Of a DNA stretch of 64,000 nt, positions 25,916 through 33,793 are shown piece after piece. Below the pieces are notes generated by a model. The model was not told where the DNA came from and did no database searches. It worked only from the letters and a program-made list of their open reading frames with translations. How positions within the stretch are numbered: the stretch's first letter is position 1; each line of letters starts with the position of its first letter. This stretch comes from JADGHX01 sp035760965 (GTDB lineage Bacteria; Pseudomonadota; Gammaproteobacteria; Steroidobacterales; Steroidobacteraceae). A program made the translations under genes and the position numbers. The stretch spans positions 30,936-94,935 of the forward strand of contig DASTRY010000012.1 in NCBI GenBank assembly GCA_035760965.1, in the 5' to 3' direction.

Positions 25916-26958
25916 CGTTGACCTCCGAAAATCGACATCACGTGCGCCAGCGGATCCGGGGCAGGTTTCGCGACCGGCGCCACCTCCTTCGAGGACCACA
26001 CCGTCTCGGGCCGACTCTGCAGCAACAGAATCGCATTGGTGTCGCGCTCCACGGCCCACTCGATGTCCTGCGGCCGCCCGTAGTGCCGCTCGACTTTGCG
26101 CCCGATGGTGCGCAAGGCCTGCAGCTCCTCGTCGCTCAAGCACGGCGCACGCCGCAGACTTTCGTCGACGGGCGTCGCGTCGACGCCGCCGCCAGGTGCG
26201 GGCACGTGCTGAACCGCCTTCTCCGAAATCTCGCGCACCGAAATCTCACCGGTGATCTTGCCGACAACCCAGCGATCCGGCGTCACCTCTCCGCCGACCA
26301 CGGCAGAGCCCAGGCCCCATGCGCCTTCGATCGTGATCACCGACCGATCGCCCGTGAGCGGGCTGCGCGTGAACATGACTCCGGCGGTCCGCGCATTCAC
26401 CATCTTCTGCACGACCACCGCCATCGCGACACCGTCCTCCGGCAAGCCGCGCTTGCGCCGATACGTCACGGACTCCACCGAGTAGAGGCTCGCCCAGCAG
26501 CTCCGCACCTTGTGCAGCGTCTGCTCGAGACTCGTGACCCACAGGTACGTGTCCTGAAGGCCTGCGAAGCTCGCGTCGGCCGCATCTTCGGTCGTCGCCG
26601 ACGAACGCACGGCGACCGGACTCGACCCGCCGTCGCCACACAAGGCCGCGTGGCTCGCGGACAATTCCTCCAGCACGTCGGCAGGCAGCTCGGCCGCCTC
26701 GACACGCGCGCGCATCTCGCTGCAGCACGCGGTGACAGCCGCAAGATCGTCGGGATTCAATGCCTCGATCCGCGAACGCACCGGCGCCTCGCGCTCGAGG
26801 GCGCGCACGAAGCGCTCGAACGCGCCCGTCTTCACCACGAACCCGGCAGGCACCGCGATTCCGGCGCGCTGCAGCTCGCCGAGGCTCCCGCCCTTGCCGC
26901 CGACATGAGGTCGATCGTTCAGCCCGATATCGGCGAACCAGCCGATGATGTCAGTCAC
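25912..26958 (-). CDS. PEP-synthase-like ATP-binding kinase subunit (phenylphosphate-synthase beta type)
   Basis: Protein of 348 residues equal to only the nucleotide-binding third of PEP synthase/PPDK. It has VGGKGGSLGELQRAGIAVP near the N-terminus, the P-loop-like VAVRSSATTEDAADASFAG, the core GVMFTRSPLTGD and IEGAWGLGSAVVGGEVTPD, and ends with DIEWAVERDTNAILLLQSRP. It would cleave ATP and pass a phosphoryl group to the histidine of the partner encoded 10 bases upstream. This split layout is known from phenylphosphate synthase of Thauera and from the hydroxyphenylethanone/acetovanillone kinases (HpeHI, AcvAB). No PEP/pyruvate barrel domain is present in either subunit. Confidence 0.88.
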   Translation of the reverse strand: MTDIIGWFADIGLNDRPHVGGKGGSLGELQRAGIAVPAGFVVKTGAFERFVRALEREAPVRSRIEALNPDDLAAVTACCSEMRARVEAAELPADVLEELSASHAALCGDGGSSPVAVRSSATTEDAADASFAGLQDTYLWVTSLEQTLHKVRSCWASLYSVESVTYRRKRGLPEDGVAMAVVVQKMVNARTAGVMFTRSPLTGDRSVITIEGAWGLGSAVVGGEVTPDRWVVGKITGEISVREISEKAVQHVPAPGGGVDATPVDESLRRAPCLSDEELQALRTIGRKVERHYGRPQDIEWAVERDTNAILLLQSRPETVWSSKEVAPVAKPAPDPLAHVMSIFGGQR

Positions 26959-26968
26959 CGAAAAAGCC

Positions 26969-28792
26969 CTATTGCAGAATCGTCACGATGCCGCGCCCGC
27001 CGTCGACGCGAATGCGCTGGCCATCTTTGATACGCGCCGTCGCATTGCCCGTGCCGACGACCGCCGGTAGGCCGTACTCGCGCGCCACGATGGCGGCGTG
27101 GCTCATCGAGCCGCCGATATCCGACACCGCCGCGGCGATCTTCTGGAAGATCGGCGCCCACGTCGGATTGGTCACCTGACACACGAGGATGTCGCCCTTG
27201 CGCAGGCGCGAGATCTCCTCGACGGACTTCACGACGCATGCGCGCCCTTCCGCCACCCCGCTCGACGCCGCGAAACCGCGCACTTCGTTGCTGCTCTCTT
27301 CGCTCCCCGCTGCGAGCCACTGATTGAGGCTTTCGCGCGTGATGCCCCAGAGCATCACGATGGCCGGGTCATCGATCACGTCCGGGACCGGACCGAGCGC
27401 CGGAGGCGTGTCGTGCTTGGCCCACTCGGCCAGCGCGGCGCGCCGCTCGGCGACGATCTGCGGCCAGACATCCGGCCCGCGCGGCGGCGAGCCGTTCGAC
27501 CACGAGGTCATGAGATCGACGATCGCGTTCTCGAGCTCGTAGCGCGTGAGATGGAAGACGTCCTCGGCGTCGGGGAAGAAGCCGTGCTGCGCGAGCAGCG
27601 CACCGAACTCGCGAATCTTGTTGAAGAAGAGATTCGTGTACCAGTGTTCGCAGTAGAACTTGTGCCCCTCGACGTACGGGAACACGCGGTGCGCGAGCCC
27701 GATCATCTGGTCGTACGCGGCGCGCTCCTCGTCCGTGTTCAAGAGCTCGCGGTAGTCCGCGATGAGCTGGGCCCGCTCCTCGCGCAGCTTCTCGATCGGC
27801 CGCTCGAGCGATTCGCCCGCCTTCACGCGGCGGATGTACTCGGGGAGCCCTGCGAAGGGCATCGACAGATCGTCGTTCCACGCACGGTGATAGTGGTAGA
27901 ACCCGTCGCCGACGTTGATGTTGAACCACGGATCGCGCGAGATCTCGAGCTCCCGCAGCCACTCTTTGCCCGGCTCACCGGCCGCCTCCAGCGAGCGGAT
28001 GACGTCGTCCGCCGAGACGCCTTCCTTGAAGTTGCCGTCGACGCGCAGCTCGACCGCGCGCCGCGCGAGCCGCCGCAGCTCATCGTCCGGCCGGAAGATC
28101 TCGGCCTCGATGCCGGCCACCATGCGGGCGATGGTCTGGTCCGTGATCTCCGGAAAGGCTTTCTTACAGAATGCGAAAAACGTGAGATACGCGCCGTAGC
28201 CGAGCAGCAGGAACTCGAAGTGGTGGTGCCACATGCGGAAGTACCCCTCGAGCGTCTTCTGGTACGTCTCGAGGAGGTAGTGGTTCGAGGCCACGCCGCG
28301 CCCCGCGTGCACGTGCTCGAGCGGCTCGAACTCGGGCAGCTCGGGCTTCGGTAACGCCTGCGCGTCCCGGATCAGCTTGAGCATCTTCTCGCGCCACTGC
28401 GCGTAGAGGCGCTCCCAGTTCTCGTAATAGTAGAAAGCTCTCTTCTGAAACTCCGCGGTGCGGCGCGCGATCTCGGCGGGATCGGTCACGGCATTGCCGC
28501 CGATGTAGACCCGGCCGTTGATGATGCGGTGATCGATGCCGAGCGTCGTCGGCAGACAGTGCACGCGCGTGTTCGCGGAGCCGAGCGCGCAGTACGCCGC
28601 TTCGGCGGTCACCATGTCGAAGGCCGACATGGGCTCGGGAAAGTGCATGGAGTTGTAGAACCAGAAGCGCTCGTCGTCGCCCTTGCCGAACTGCACGGTA
28701 TAGGGATAGGCGGCCTGTGCGCGCTCGGTCCCCGGCACGACTTTCAGCGAGCTAGGCAGCGGAAAACCCTGGGATTTCACTGAAGCATTCAT
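26969..28792 (-). CDS. PEP-utilising phosphotransfer subunit (phenylphosphate-synthase alpha type)
   Basis: Protein of 607 residues. The last ~90 residues are the swivelling phosphohistidine domain of PEP-utilising enzymes (GDILVCQVTNPTWAPIFQKI and GGSMSHAAIVAREYGLPAVV), with His565 the expected phospho-carrier. The first ~500 residues (YPYTVQFGKGDDERFWFYNS, and later EGHKFYCEHWYTN) are not the PEP barrel and should bind the phosphate acceptor. This length and order match the large subunit of phenylphosphate synthase. With the 348-residue ATP subunit it should phosphorylate a phenol. Start at 28792 is supported by GGAG seven bases upstream; an open frame continues further but is not homologous. 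First gene of the leftward operon, divergent from the AraC regulator. Confidence 0.87.
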   Translation of the reverse strand: MNASVKSQGFPLPSSLKVVPGTERAQAAYPYTVQFGKGDDERFWFYNSMHFPEPMSAFDMVTAEAAYCALGSANTRVHCLPTTLGIDHRIINGRVYIGGNAVTDPAEIARRTAEFQKRAFYYYENWERLYAQWREKMLKLIRDAQALPKPELPEFEPLEHVHAGRGVASNHYLLETYQKTLEGYFRMWHHHFEFLLLGYGAYLTFFAFCKKAFPEITDQTIARMVAGIEAEIFRPDDELRRLARRAVELRVDGNFKEGVSADDVIRSLEAAGEPGKEWLRELEISRDPWFNINVGDGFYHYHRAWNDDLSMPFAGLPEYIRRVKAGESLERPIEKLREERAQLIADYRELLNTDEERAAYDQMIGLAHRVFPYVEGHKFYCEHWYTNLFFNKIREFGALLAQHGFFPDAEDVFHLTRYELENAIVDLMTSWSNGSPPRGPDVWPQIVAERRAALAEWAKHDTPPALGPVPDVIDDPAIVMLWGITRESLNQWLAAGSEESSNEVRGFAASSGVAEGRACVVKSVEEISRLRKGDILVCQVTNPTWAPIFQKIAAAVSDIGGSMSHAAIVAREYGLPAVVGTGNATARIKDGQRIRVDGGRGIVTILQ

Positions 28793-28981
28793 GGGCTCAC
28801 TCCGGATGAACCCGAGAGCGTAGCCGGGCAGGCCCCCGACTGCGAGGCTAACAGCGCAGAAGGTGTAGCTCGTGACTGCAACGCGGCGGTTCGCGCAGGC
28901 GGCCGCGGGGCCGGCGCCCCGCGGTCTCGGGCCTTGCAGAAGGTTCGGCCGTCGGCGCACTATCCGGCGCCGAGAGGCAGG

Positions 28982-28998
28982 TATAAGGACCCCTTATA
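28982..28998. promoter_or_regulatory. Palindrome TATAAGGaccCCTTATA at the AraC start
   Basis: Perfect 7-base arms TATAAGG (28982-28988) and CCTTATA (28992-28998) around ACC, ending directly before the ATG at 29000. The AAGGA part also serves as the ribosome site. It lies in the 207-base spacer between the kinase operon and the AraC gene, and may be an autoregulatory operator or an RNA hairpin that limits translation. The rest of the spacer shows no other clear element. Confidence 0.4.
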
Positions 28999-28999
28999 T

Positions 29000-29962
29000 A
29001 TGGTCGTCATGACCGAGAGGGCCGCGCGCCAGCACTGGTCCACGGCCGACGTCGACCCGCGACACGCGCTGGCGTACTGGGTCGACACGATCTGCAAGTC
29101 GTTCCTCGAAATCGATATCGACAGCCCGGAGCGCGAGCACTTCCACGGCAGCCTCGATCAGTCCGACCTCGGTCCCGCCACGCTCTACCTCGTCGAAGCG
29201 AACACGCAGACCGTCCGCCGCACGCCTTCTCGGATCGCGCACAGCCGCTACGCCGGCTACTTCCTGCTGCAGCTTCGCACGGGTCAGCTGCACTTCCAGC
29301 AGTACGGGCGCGAGTCGTTCATCCAGCCCGGCGACAGCGTGCTCGTCGATTGCAACGCGCCCTATCGGGTCGAGTGCCTGCCGACGACGCGCACGGTGGC
29401 GATCCGCTTTCCGCAGGAATGGTTGAAGAATTGGATCCCCGCGCCCGAGAGTCTCGCGGGCCGTCCGTTCCGCTCAGGTGCCGGCTGGAGCACCGCGCTG
29501 TGCGCGGCGCTCGCCAATCTCGACAGCGACGAGGAGCTCGCCCTGCCGCCGGGCGTCGTCGCGGAGCAGATCGCCGCGCTGCTCGCGCTCGCCGCGGGCC
29601 CCGAGGTTCATGCCTCGAGCGGCACCGAGAAGCTGCTGAAGCGCATCTTGAGCACGATTCGCGACCGCTGCCACGAGCCCGGCCTGAGTCCGGGTGCGGT
29701 GGCGGACATTCACAACATCTCGAAGCGCTACCTGCACTACCTGTTCGCGCAAGCGTCGACGACCTTCGGCAACGAGCTCATGCGCACGCGCCTCGAATCT
29801 GCGCGCCGCCTGCTGAGCGACCGGCGCTACGACGCACTCTCCGTGAGCGAAGTGGCCGCGCGCTGCGGCTTCCTGGAACCGAGCCACTTCGCGCGCCGCT
29901 TCCGCAAAGCCTTCGGCTTGGGGCCGACGGAGTTTCGCGCCGCGGCCCGCGCGCGCAGCTAG
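29000..29962 (+). CDS. AraC-family transcriptional regulator, likely controls the kinase/carboxylase operon
   Basis: About 320 residues. The N-terminal effector domain is AraC-binding-like (YFLLQLRTGQLHFQQYGRES, SVLVDCNAPYRVECLPTT). The C-terminal double helix-turn-helix reads SPGAVADIHNISKRYLHYLF and LSVSEVAARCGFLEPSHFAR, then FRKAFGLGPTEFR. It is divergent from the seven-gene operon, the normal place for its activator, and converges on the SnoaL-GST-GST operon. Start at 29000 is preferred because AAGGA lies ten bases upstream; an alternative ATG is at 29009. FeaR/NphR-type relatives sense aromatic amines, phenols or ketones; the ligand here is unknown. Confidence 0.88.
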   Translation: MVVMTERAARQHWSTADVDPRHALAYWVDTICKSFLEIDIDSPEREHFHGSLDQSDLGPATLYLVEANTQTVRRTPSRIAHSRYAGYFLLQLRTGQLHFQQYGRESFIQPGDSVLVDCNAPYRVECLPTTRTVAIRFPQEWLKNWIPAPESLAGRPFRSGAGWSTALCAALANLDSDEELALPPGVVAEQIAALLALAAGPEVHASSGTEKLLKRILSTIRDRCHEPGLSPGAVADIHNISKRYLHYLFAQASTTFGNELMRTRLESARRLLSDRRYDALSVSEVAARCGFLEPSHFARRFRKAFGLGPTEFRAAARARS

Positions 29963-29970
29963 TCGCCGAG

Positions 29971-30384
29971 TCAGGAGCCGCCGGCGAGGCGCGCGGGCGG
30001 CTTGGTCACGCCGACGTTGGGGGGCCACGTGCTCGCCTTCAGCTGGGCGACCTTGCCATCGCGCAGGTAGTACACCACCAAGAATTTCACGGTCGTGAAT
30101 TCGCCCTGCTTCAGCGGCCCGAACACGAAGTCGGGCCGGTCGCGGGTCGCATGAAAGTCCATGTCGATCTCGGCGAAAATGTGGCTCTCGTCGCGAAGCA
30201 CGAGCTGCGCGCGGATGATCTCGCGAATGCCGTCGTGGGCCCACGCGAGGAACTTCCGCAGCTCGTCCGCGCCGTGCAGAACGCGCGCGCCGCTCTGGAA
30301 CACGACGTCCTCCGTGAAGAAGCGGCTCACGAGCGCGGCGTCGTCTCCCGCGTTGAACGCGGCGATGTATTCGTTGTAGTCCAT
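29971..30384 (-). CDS. SnoaL-like (NTF2 fold) protein
   Basis: Protein of 137 residues, the size of a minimal SnoaL-like domain: MDYNEYIAAFNAGDDAALVS, FFTEDVVFQSGARVLHGADE and a closing strand VKFLVVYYLRDGKVAQLKAS. Such proteins act as cyclases, isomerases, dehydratases or hydrolases through a hydrophobic pocket. No signal peptide, so cytoplasmic. It is the last gene of an operon with two LigF-type GSTs (16 bases after the preceding stop), which links it to their product. Distinct from the longer SnoaL-like protein at 14453. Reaction unknown. Confidence 0.75.
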   Translation of the reverse strand: MDYNEYIAAFNAGDDAALVSRFFTEDVVFQSGARVLHGADELRKFLAWAHDGIREIIRAQLVLRDESHIFAEIDMDFHATRDRPDFVFGPLKQGEFTTVKFLVVYYLRDGKVAQLKASTWPPNVGVTKPPARLAGGS

Positions 30385-30400
30385 TCTTCGCCTCTGCGTT

Positions 30401-31189
30401 TCAACCCCAGCGCGAATGCTCGGGCCCGGGCGCGAAGGCTTGCTCGGGCTTTCCGGTGCGACTCACGGCGAGCGCAGCCTGAACTGCGGGGCGCGCGCGA
30501 ATGCGCTCTAGCCACGCGATGAGACGCGGCGTGCTCGTCGCATTCACGAGCGCCGGCGTCAAGGTCGGCAGTGAGTTGCAGATCGCGAACGCGTCGATAT
30601 CCGCGAGCGAATAGGCATTTCCGACCAACCAATCGGAGCTTGCGAGCGCGTCCTCGATGCGACGCACTGCAAGCCCAACCTTCCGCTGCGAGTCCTCCAG
30701 CAGCTCGGGCGAGTAGCCATCCGTGATGGCGAGCCGCCAGCCCTCCTGCAAAAACGTCATCGGAATACGCGCCAGCACATCCTCGAATGACGCCGCGTTT
30801 CGGCCTTTGAAGTGAGGCGCGAGATACGTGTGACATCCGAGCGTGTTTGCGCCCGGCATGAACACTTCGTTGATGAAGCGCGCCCAGGCGAGGATGCGGT
30901 TCTGCCCCAGCGGGTCCGCTGGCCGCAGCGGCTTCTCGGGGAATGCGTCCTCGAGATACTCGATCATGAAGAGCGATTCGGTGATCTGCTTGCCGTCATG
31001 GAGCAGCACCGGGCCCTCGCCTTCCTGATTGAGCCGTGTTTCTTGGCTGGCGGCCAGGAATCCCGGCCGATATTGCTCGAACGAAAGCACATCCACGTAG
31101 CGACTGTGAAACGGCAGTCCCTTCTCGTTGAGCGCGATCAGCGGCTTCAGGTAGCTGCCGTTCGGCTCCCAGTGAATCAACTCGAGCAT
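30401..31189 (-). CDS. Glutathione S-transferase, LigF-type, second copy
   Basis: GST of 262 residues. The thioredoxin-like half begins MLELIHWEPNGSYLKPLIAL (Ser12 in the active-site turn) and has GPVLLHDGKQITESLFMIEY; the helical half has EDAFPEKPLRPADPLGQN and WLVGNAYSLADIDAFAI. The opening pattern W/AEPN-S-LKP and the LRPADP segment are shared with the other two GSTs in the window and resemble LigF. The glutathione loop is unusual: a short insertion (ETRLNQEGEGPVL) replaces the normal INPxGxVP, so substrate or glutathione placement may differ. AAGGAG lies eight bases before the ATG. Middle gene of the GST-GST-SnoaL operon. Confidence 0.82.
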   Translation of the reverse strand: MLELIHWEPNGSYLKPLIALNEKGLPFHSRYVDVLSFEQYRPGFLAASQETRLNQEGEGPVLLHDGKQITESLFMIEYLEDAFPEKPLRPADPLGQNRILAWARFINEVFMPGANTLGCHTYLAPHFKGRNAASFEDVLARIPMTFLQEGWRLAITDGYSPELLEDSQRKVGLAVRRIEDALASSDWLVGNAYSLADIDAFAICNSLPTLTPALVNATSTPRLIAWLERIRARPAVQAALAVSRTGKPEQAFAPGPEHSRWG

Positions 31190-31202
31190 GTGGGCGACTC
31201 CT

Positions 31203-31964
31203 TCAGGAGCTCTTGCGCTGCAGATGGGCGTAGCGCTGCATCAGCTGGGTGCGACCGTGCTGCAAGCTCCTACGCACGGCCGGACGCTCGTTGATCGTGC
31301 GCAGCCACTCCAGCAGATGGGGTGTCTTCGTGTCGTTCGCGACGTCCGCCATCATGCGGGGAAGGCCCGCGAGCATGCTGAAGCCCACGATGTCGGCGAG
31401 CGAGTAGCTCTGACCCGCAACCCAGGGGCGCTCGCTCAGAGCGGCCTCGAGTTGCTCGGCGCCGAGCTCGATGCGCCGGCGCGATTCCGCCATCTCCTCC
31501 GGCGAAAACGTGCCGTAAATCGCCTTCGACCACGCGATGCGCCGCTCCTTCAGCGGGATGCGCTCGATGCGCGCCTTGAGCTCCTCCGGGTCGCGCTGAC
31601 GCACGGCCGGCCCGACGAAGAAGCTCCAGCCGAACATGCTGATCGCGGGCCCGACGAACTGATCGAAGAAGCGGCACCACCAGCGCATGCGCCAGCGCTC
31701 GAACGGATCGCTCGGGCGCAGCGGCGGCCCGGGGAACGCCGCGTCGATGTACTCCATCATCGCCGTGGATTCGGCGATCAGCGTGCCATCGTGCACCATG
31801 CTCGGAATGGTGCCGTTCGGGTTGATCTTCAGATACTCGGGTGTGTGCTGATCGAAGCCGAGCAAATCCACGTACCGACTCTCGAACTCCACGCCTTTCT
31901 CGTACGCGGCCATGATCGGCTTGCCCGAGTTGGCGTTCGGTTCCCAGTGATAGATGGTGAGCAT
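31203..31964 (-). CDS. Glutathione S-transferase, LigF-type, third copy
   Basis: GST of 253 residues: MLTIYHWEPNANSGKPIMAA (Asn12/Ser13), INPNGTIPSMVHDGTLIAES, then the helical domain with FPGPPLRPSDPFERWRMRWW and SYSLADIVGFSMLAG. The same family as the GST at 17802; DLLGFDQHTPEYLKINP corresponds to the LigF-like KFEQH segment there. Start at 31964 is set by GAGGA four bases upstream; the open frame beyond it overlaps the divergent protease promoter. First gene of a three-gene operon. Several beta-etherases with different stereochemistry are normal in lignin-dimer degraders, which could explain three copies. Confidence 0.84.
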   Translation of the reverse strand: MLTIYHWEPNANSGKPIMAAYEKGVEFESRYVDLLGFDQHTPEYLKINPNGTIPSMVHDGTLIAESTAMMEYIDAAFPGPPLRPSDPFERWRMRWWCRFFDQFVGPAISMFGWSFFVGPAVRQRDPEELKARIERIPLKERRIAWSKAIYGTFSPEEMAESRRRIELGAEQLEAALSERPWVAGQSYSLADIVGFSMLAGLPRMMADVANDTKTPHLLEWLRTINERPAVRRSLQHGRTQLMQRYAHLQRKSS

Positions 31965-32112
31965 GTGTTCCTCGTCGCGATTGCGCGCGAGCCCAGCGGT
32001 CGCCGATTTCAGTGGCAGGGTACCTGCAATACGCCGGCCGCACACCTGGCGGGGCGCGTCCGTGAGCGCACGAGTTGTAGCTCGAGCGTGCAAGACCGCT
32101 AAACTAGCGCCG

Positions 32113-33195
32113 ATGAGCAAACAGCGAGCCTGCATCCTCACCGCGCTGCTCGTGGCCGCGGGAATCCATGCGGAGACTGTCCACTCCGCAGCGCGCGCCA
32201 TCACCCCGCGCGGGGAGCTGACTGCCGAGGAAAAATCGAACATTGCGATCTTCGAGGCCTCGAAGTCCTCGGTGGTCTACATCTCCACGCGCGAACGCGT
32301 CTACGATGTCTGGACGCGCAACGTGCTGACCGTGCCGCGCGGCACCGGTTCCGGTTTCATCTGGGACGACGACGGCCATGTCGTGACCAATCTGCACGTC
32401 ATCGAAGGCGCCGCCGAAGCGATCGTGCGGCTCGCGGACGGGCGCGACTATCCCGCCGATCTCGTCGGCACGAGCGAAGGGCACGACATCGCGGTCTTGC
32501 GCATCCGGGTGTCCTCGAATCGTCCGCGACCGATTCCGATCGGCACGAGCGGCGATCTGCAGGTCGGACAGAAAGTCTTCGCCATCGGCAATCCGTTCGG
32601 TCTCGACTGGTCGCTGACCACCGGCGTCGTCTCGGCGCTCGATCGCTCGCTCGAGGGCGACAACGGCGTGCTCACACAGCACCTCATCCAAACCGACGCC
32701 GCCATCAATCCCGGGAACTCCGGCGGGCCGCTGCTCGACAGCGCCGGGCGGCTCATCGGGATGAACACTGCGATCTACAGCCCGTCGGGCGCGAACGCCG
32801 GTGTGGGCTTCGCCGTGCCCGTCGACACGATCAATCGCGTCGTGCCGCAGATCATCCAGACGGGTCACTACGCGCCGCCGGGGCTCGGCATCGAGGCGGA
32901 CGAGCTGCTGAGCCGCGCCATCGCACGGCAGCTCGGGGTCACCGGTGCTGCAATCGCGCGCGTGCAGCCCAACGGCCCCGGCGCGCGCGCCGGTCTGCGC
33001 GGCGCTCGCATCGGTCCGCGTGACTCGATCATCCCCGGAGATGTCATCACGGCGGTGAACGGCAAGAAGGTCGACAGCGTCGCGCGCTTGCTCGCGCGGC
33101 TCGATGACTACAAACCGGGAGATCGGGTTCGGCTCGAGATCTGGCGCGGCGGCAGGACGCTCGAAGTCACGGCGACTCTCCAGGCCGGGGAATAG
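32113..33195 (+). CDS. HtrA/DegS-like periplasmic serine protease
   Basis: S1C protease of 360 residues with an N-terminal signal or anchor (MSKQRACILTALLVAAGIHA). The catalytic triad is clear: His95 (VVTNLHVIEG), Asp125 (EGHDIAVLRI) and Ser203 (NPGNSGGPLL). One PDZ domain follows at about residues 255-355 (GPGARAGLRGARIGPRDSII, PGDVITAVNGKKVDS). A single PDZ makes it DegS-like in size rather than DegP-like. Role: quality control or signal proteolysis in the periplasm. Divergent from the GST operon with 148 bases between; unlikely to be part of the catabolic set. Confidence 0.92.
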   Translation: MSKQRACILTALLVAAGIHAETVHSAARAITPRGELTAEEKSNIAIFEASKSSVVYISTRERVYDVWTRNVLTVPRGTGSGFIWDDDGHVVTNLHVIEGAAEAIVRLADGRDYPADLVGTSEGHDIAVLRIRVSSNRPRPIPIGTSGDLQVGQKVFAIGNPFGLDWSLTTGVVSALDRSLEGDNGVLTQHLIQTDAAINPGNSGGPLLDSAGRLIGMNTAIYSPSGANAGVGFAVPVDTINRVVPQIIQTGHYAPPGLGIEADELLSRAIARQLGVTGAAIARVQPNGPGARAGLRGARIGPRDSIIPGDVITAVNGKKVDSVARLLARLDDYKPGDRVRLEIWRGGRTLEVTATLQAGE

Positions 33196-33228
33196 GCGCG
33201 CGCGCCGAGCGCGAGGCGGCGCGCAACG

Positions 33229-33633
33229 TCAAAGCTTCGGCGTGACCACCGCGAAGCGCTCCTGCTGCGCTTGGTGCTCGACGTCGTAGCGCGCGGTCGG
33301 AAACGCCCGCAGCCTTTCGCGCGGAATGGGGCTGCCGCAGATGAGGCATACCCCGTACGTGCCCGCATCCATTCGCGCGAGCGCGTCGCGCACTTCGCGC
33401 AGCTCCGCCGAATCGCGCTCACGCTCCGCATTCACGCCGTCCCGCTCGGTGTCGGCGACGGCGGCATCGCCGGCATCTGGAACTTCGCCGGCCAGACGCT
33501 CGAACGTCTCGCTCGAGGCCCGCTCGCGGCCGGCTTCGAGCTCGGCAATCAGCTCACGCTCGCGCTTTTGCAGCTGAGCCCTGAACTCCAGTAGATCCTC
33601 GGCACTGAGGCCTGATTCCATCATGCTCTCCAT
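33229..33633 (-). CDS. DksA/TraR-family protein with incomplete zinc finger
   Basis: About 130 residues. A long N-terminal coiled coil (SAEDLLEFRAQLQKRERELI, then RDSAELREVRDALARMD) is followed by the C-terminal finger GTYGVCLICGSPIPRERLRA. DksA-type proteins bind the secondary channel of RNA polymerase and modulate transcription with ppGpp. The first CxxC is present, but the second pair is replaced (FPTARYDVEHQAQ), so zinc is probably not held in the usual way. Cysteine-poor paralogues are known, for example DksA2 of Pseudomonas. Three close Met codons offer starts at 33633, 33624 and 33621; GGAG spacing favours the last. Confidence 0.82.
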   Translation of the reverse strand: MESMMESGLSAEDLLEFRAQLQKRERELIAELEAGRERASSETFERLAGEVPDAGDAAVADTERDGVNAERERDSAELREVRDALARMDAGTYGVCLICGSPIPRERLRAFPTARYDVEHQAQQERFAVVTPKL

Positions 33634-33793
33634 CGGGTGTGCATCCGCTTCAGCGAAGCAAAGCGCGTTCCGACGGAAACTCACAGCGCAGGACGCCATG
33701 CGCGCGCACACTTTCCGCAATTGATCCACGGCAAAGACGTCGCGGCGCGCACGGTGATACGGTTCGCCGCCCGCCGCTGCCGAAAGAACGTTC

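Noticed and set aside
25964..28792. Housekeeping PEP synthase split by a frameshift
   Set aside because: The two genes have separate starts and stops with a 10-base gap, and neither contains the PEP/pyruvate barrel; the layout matches the known two-subunit kinases.
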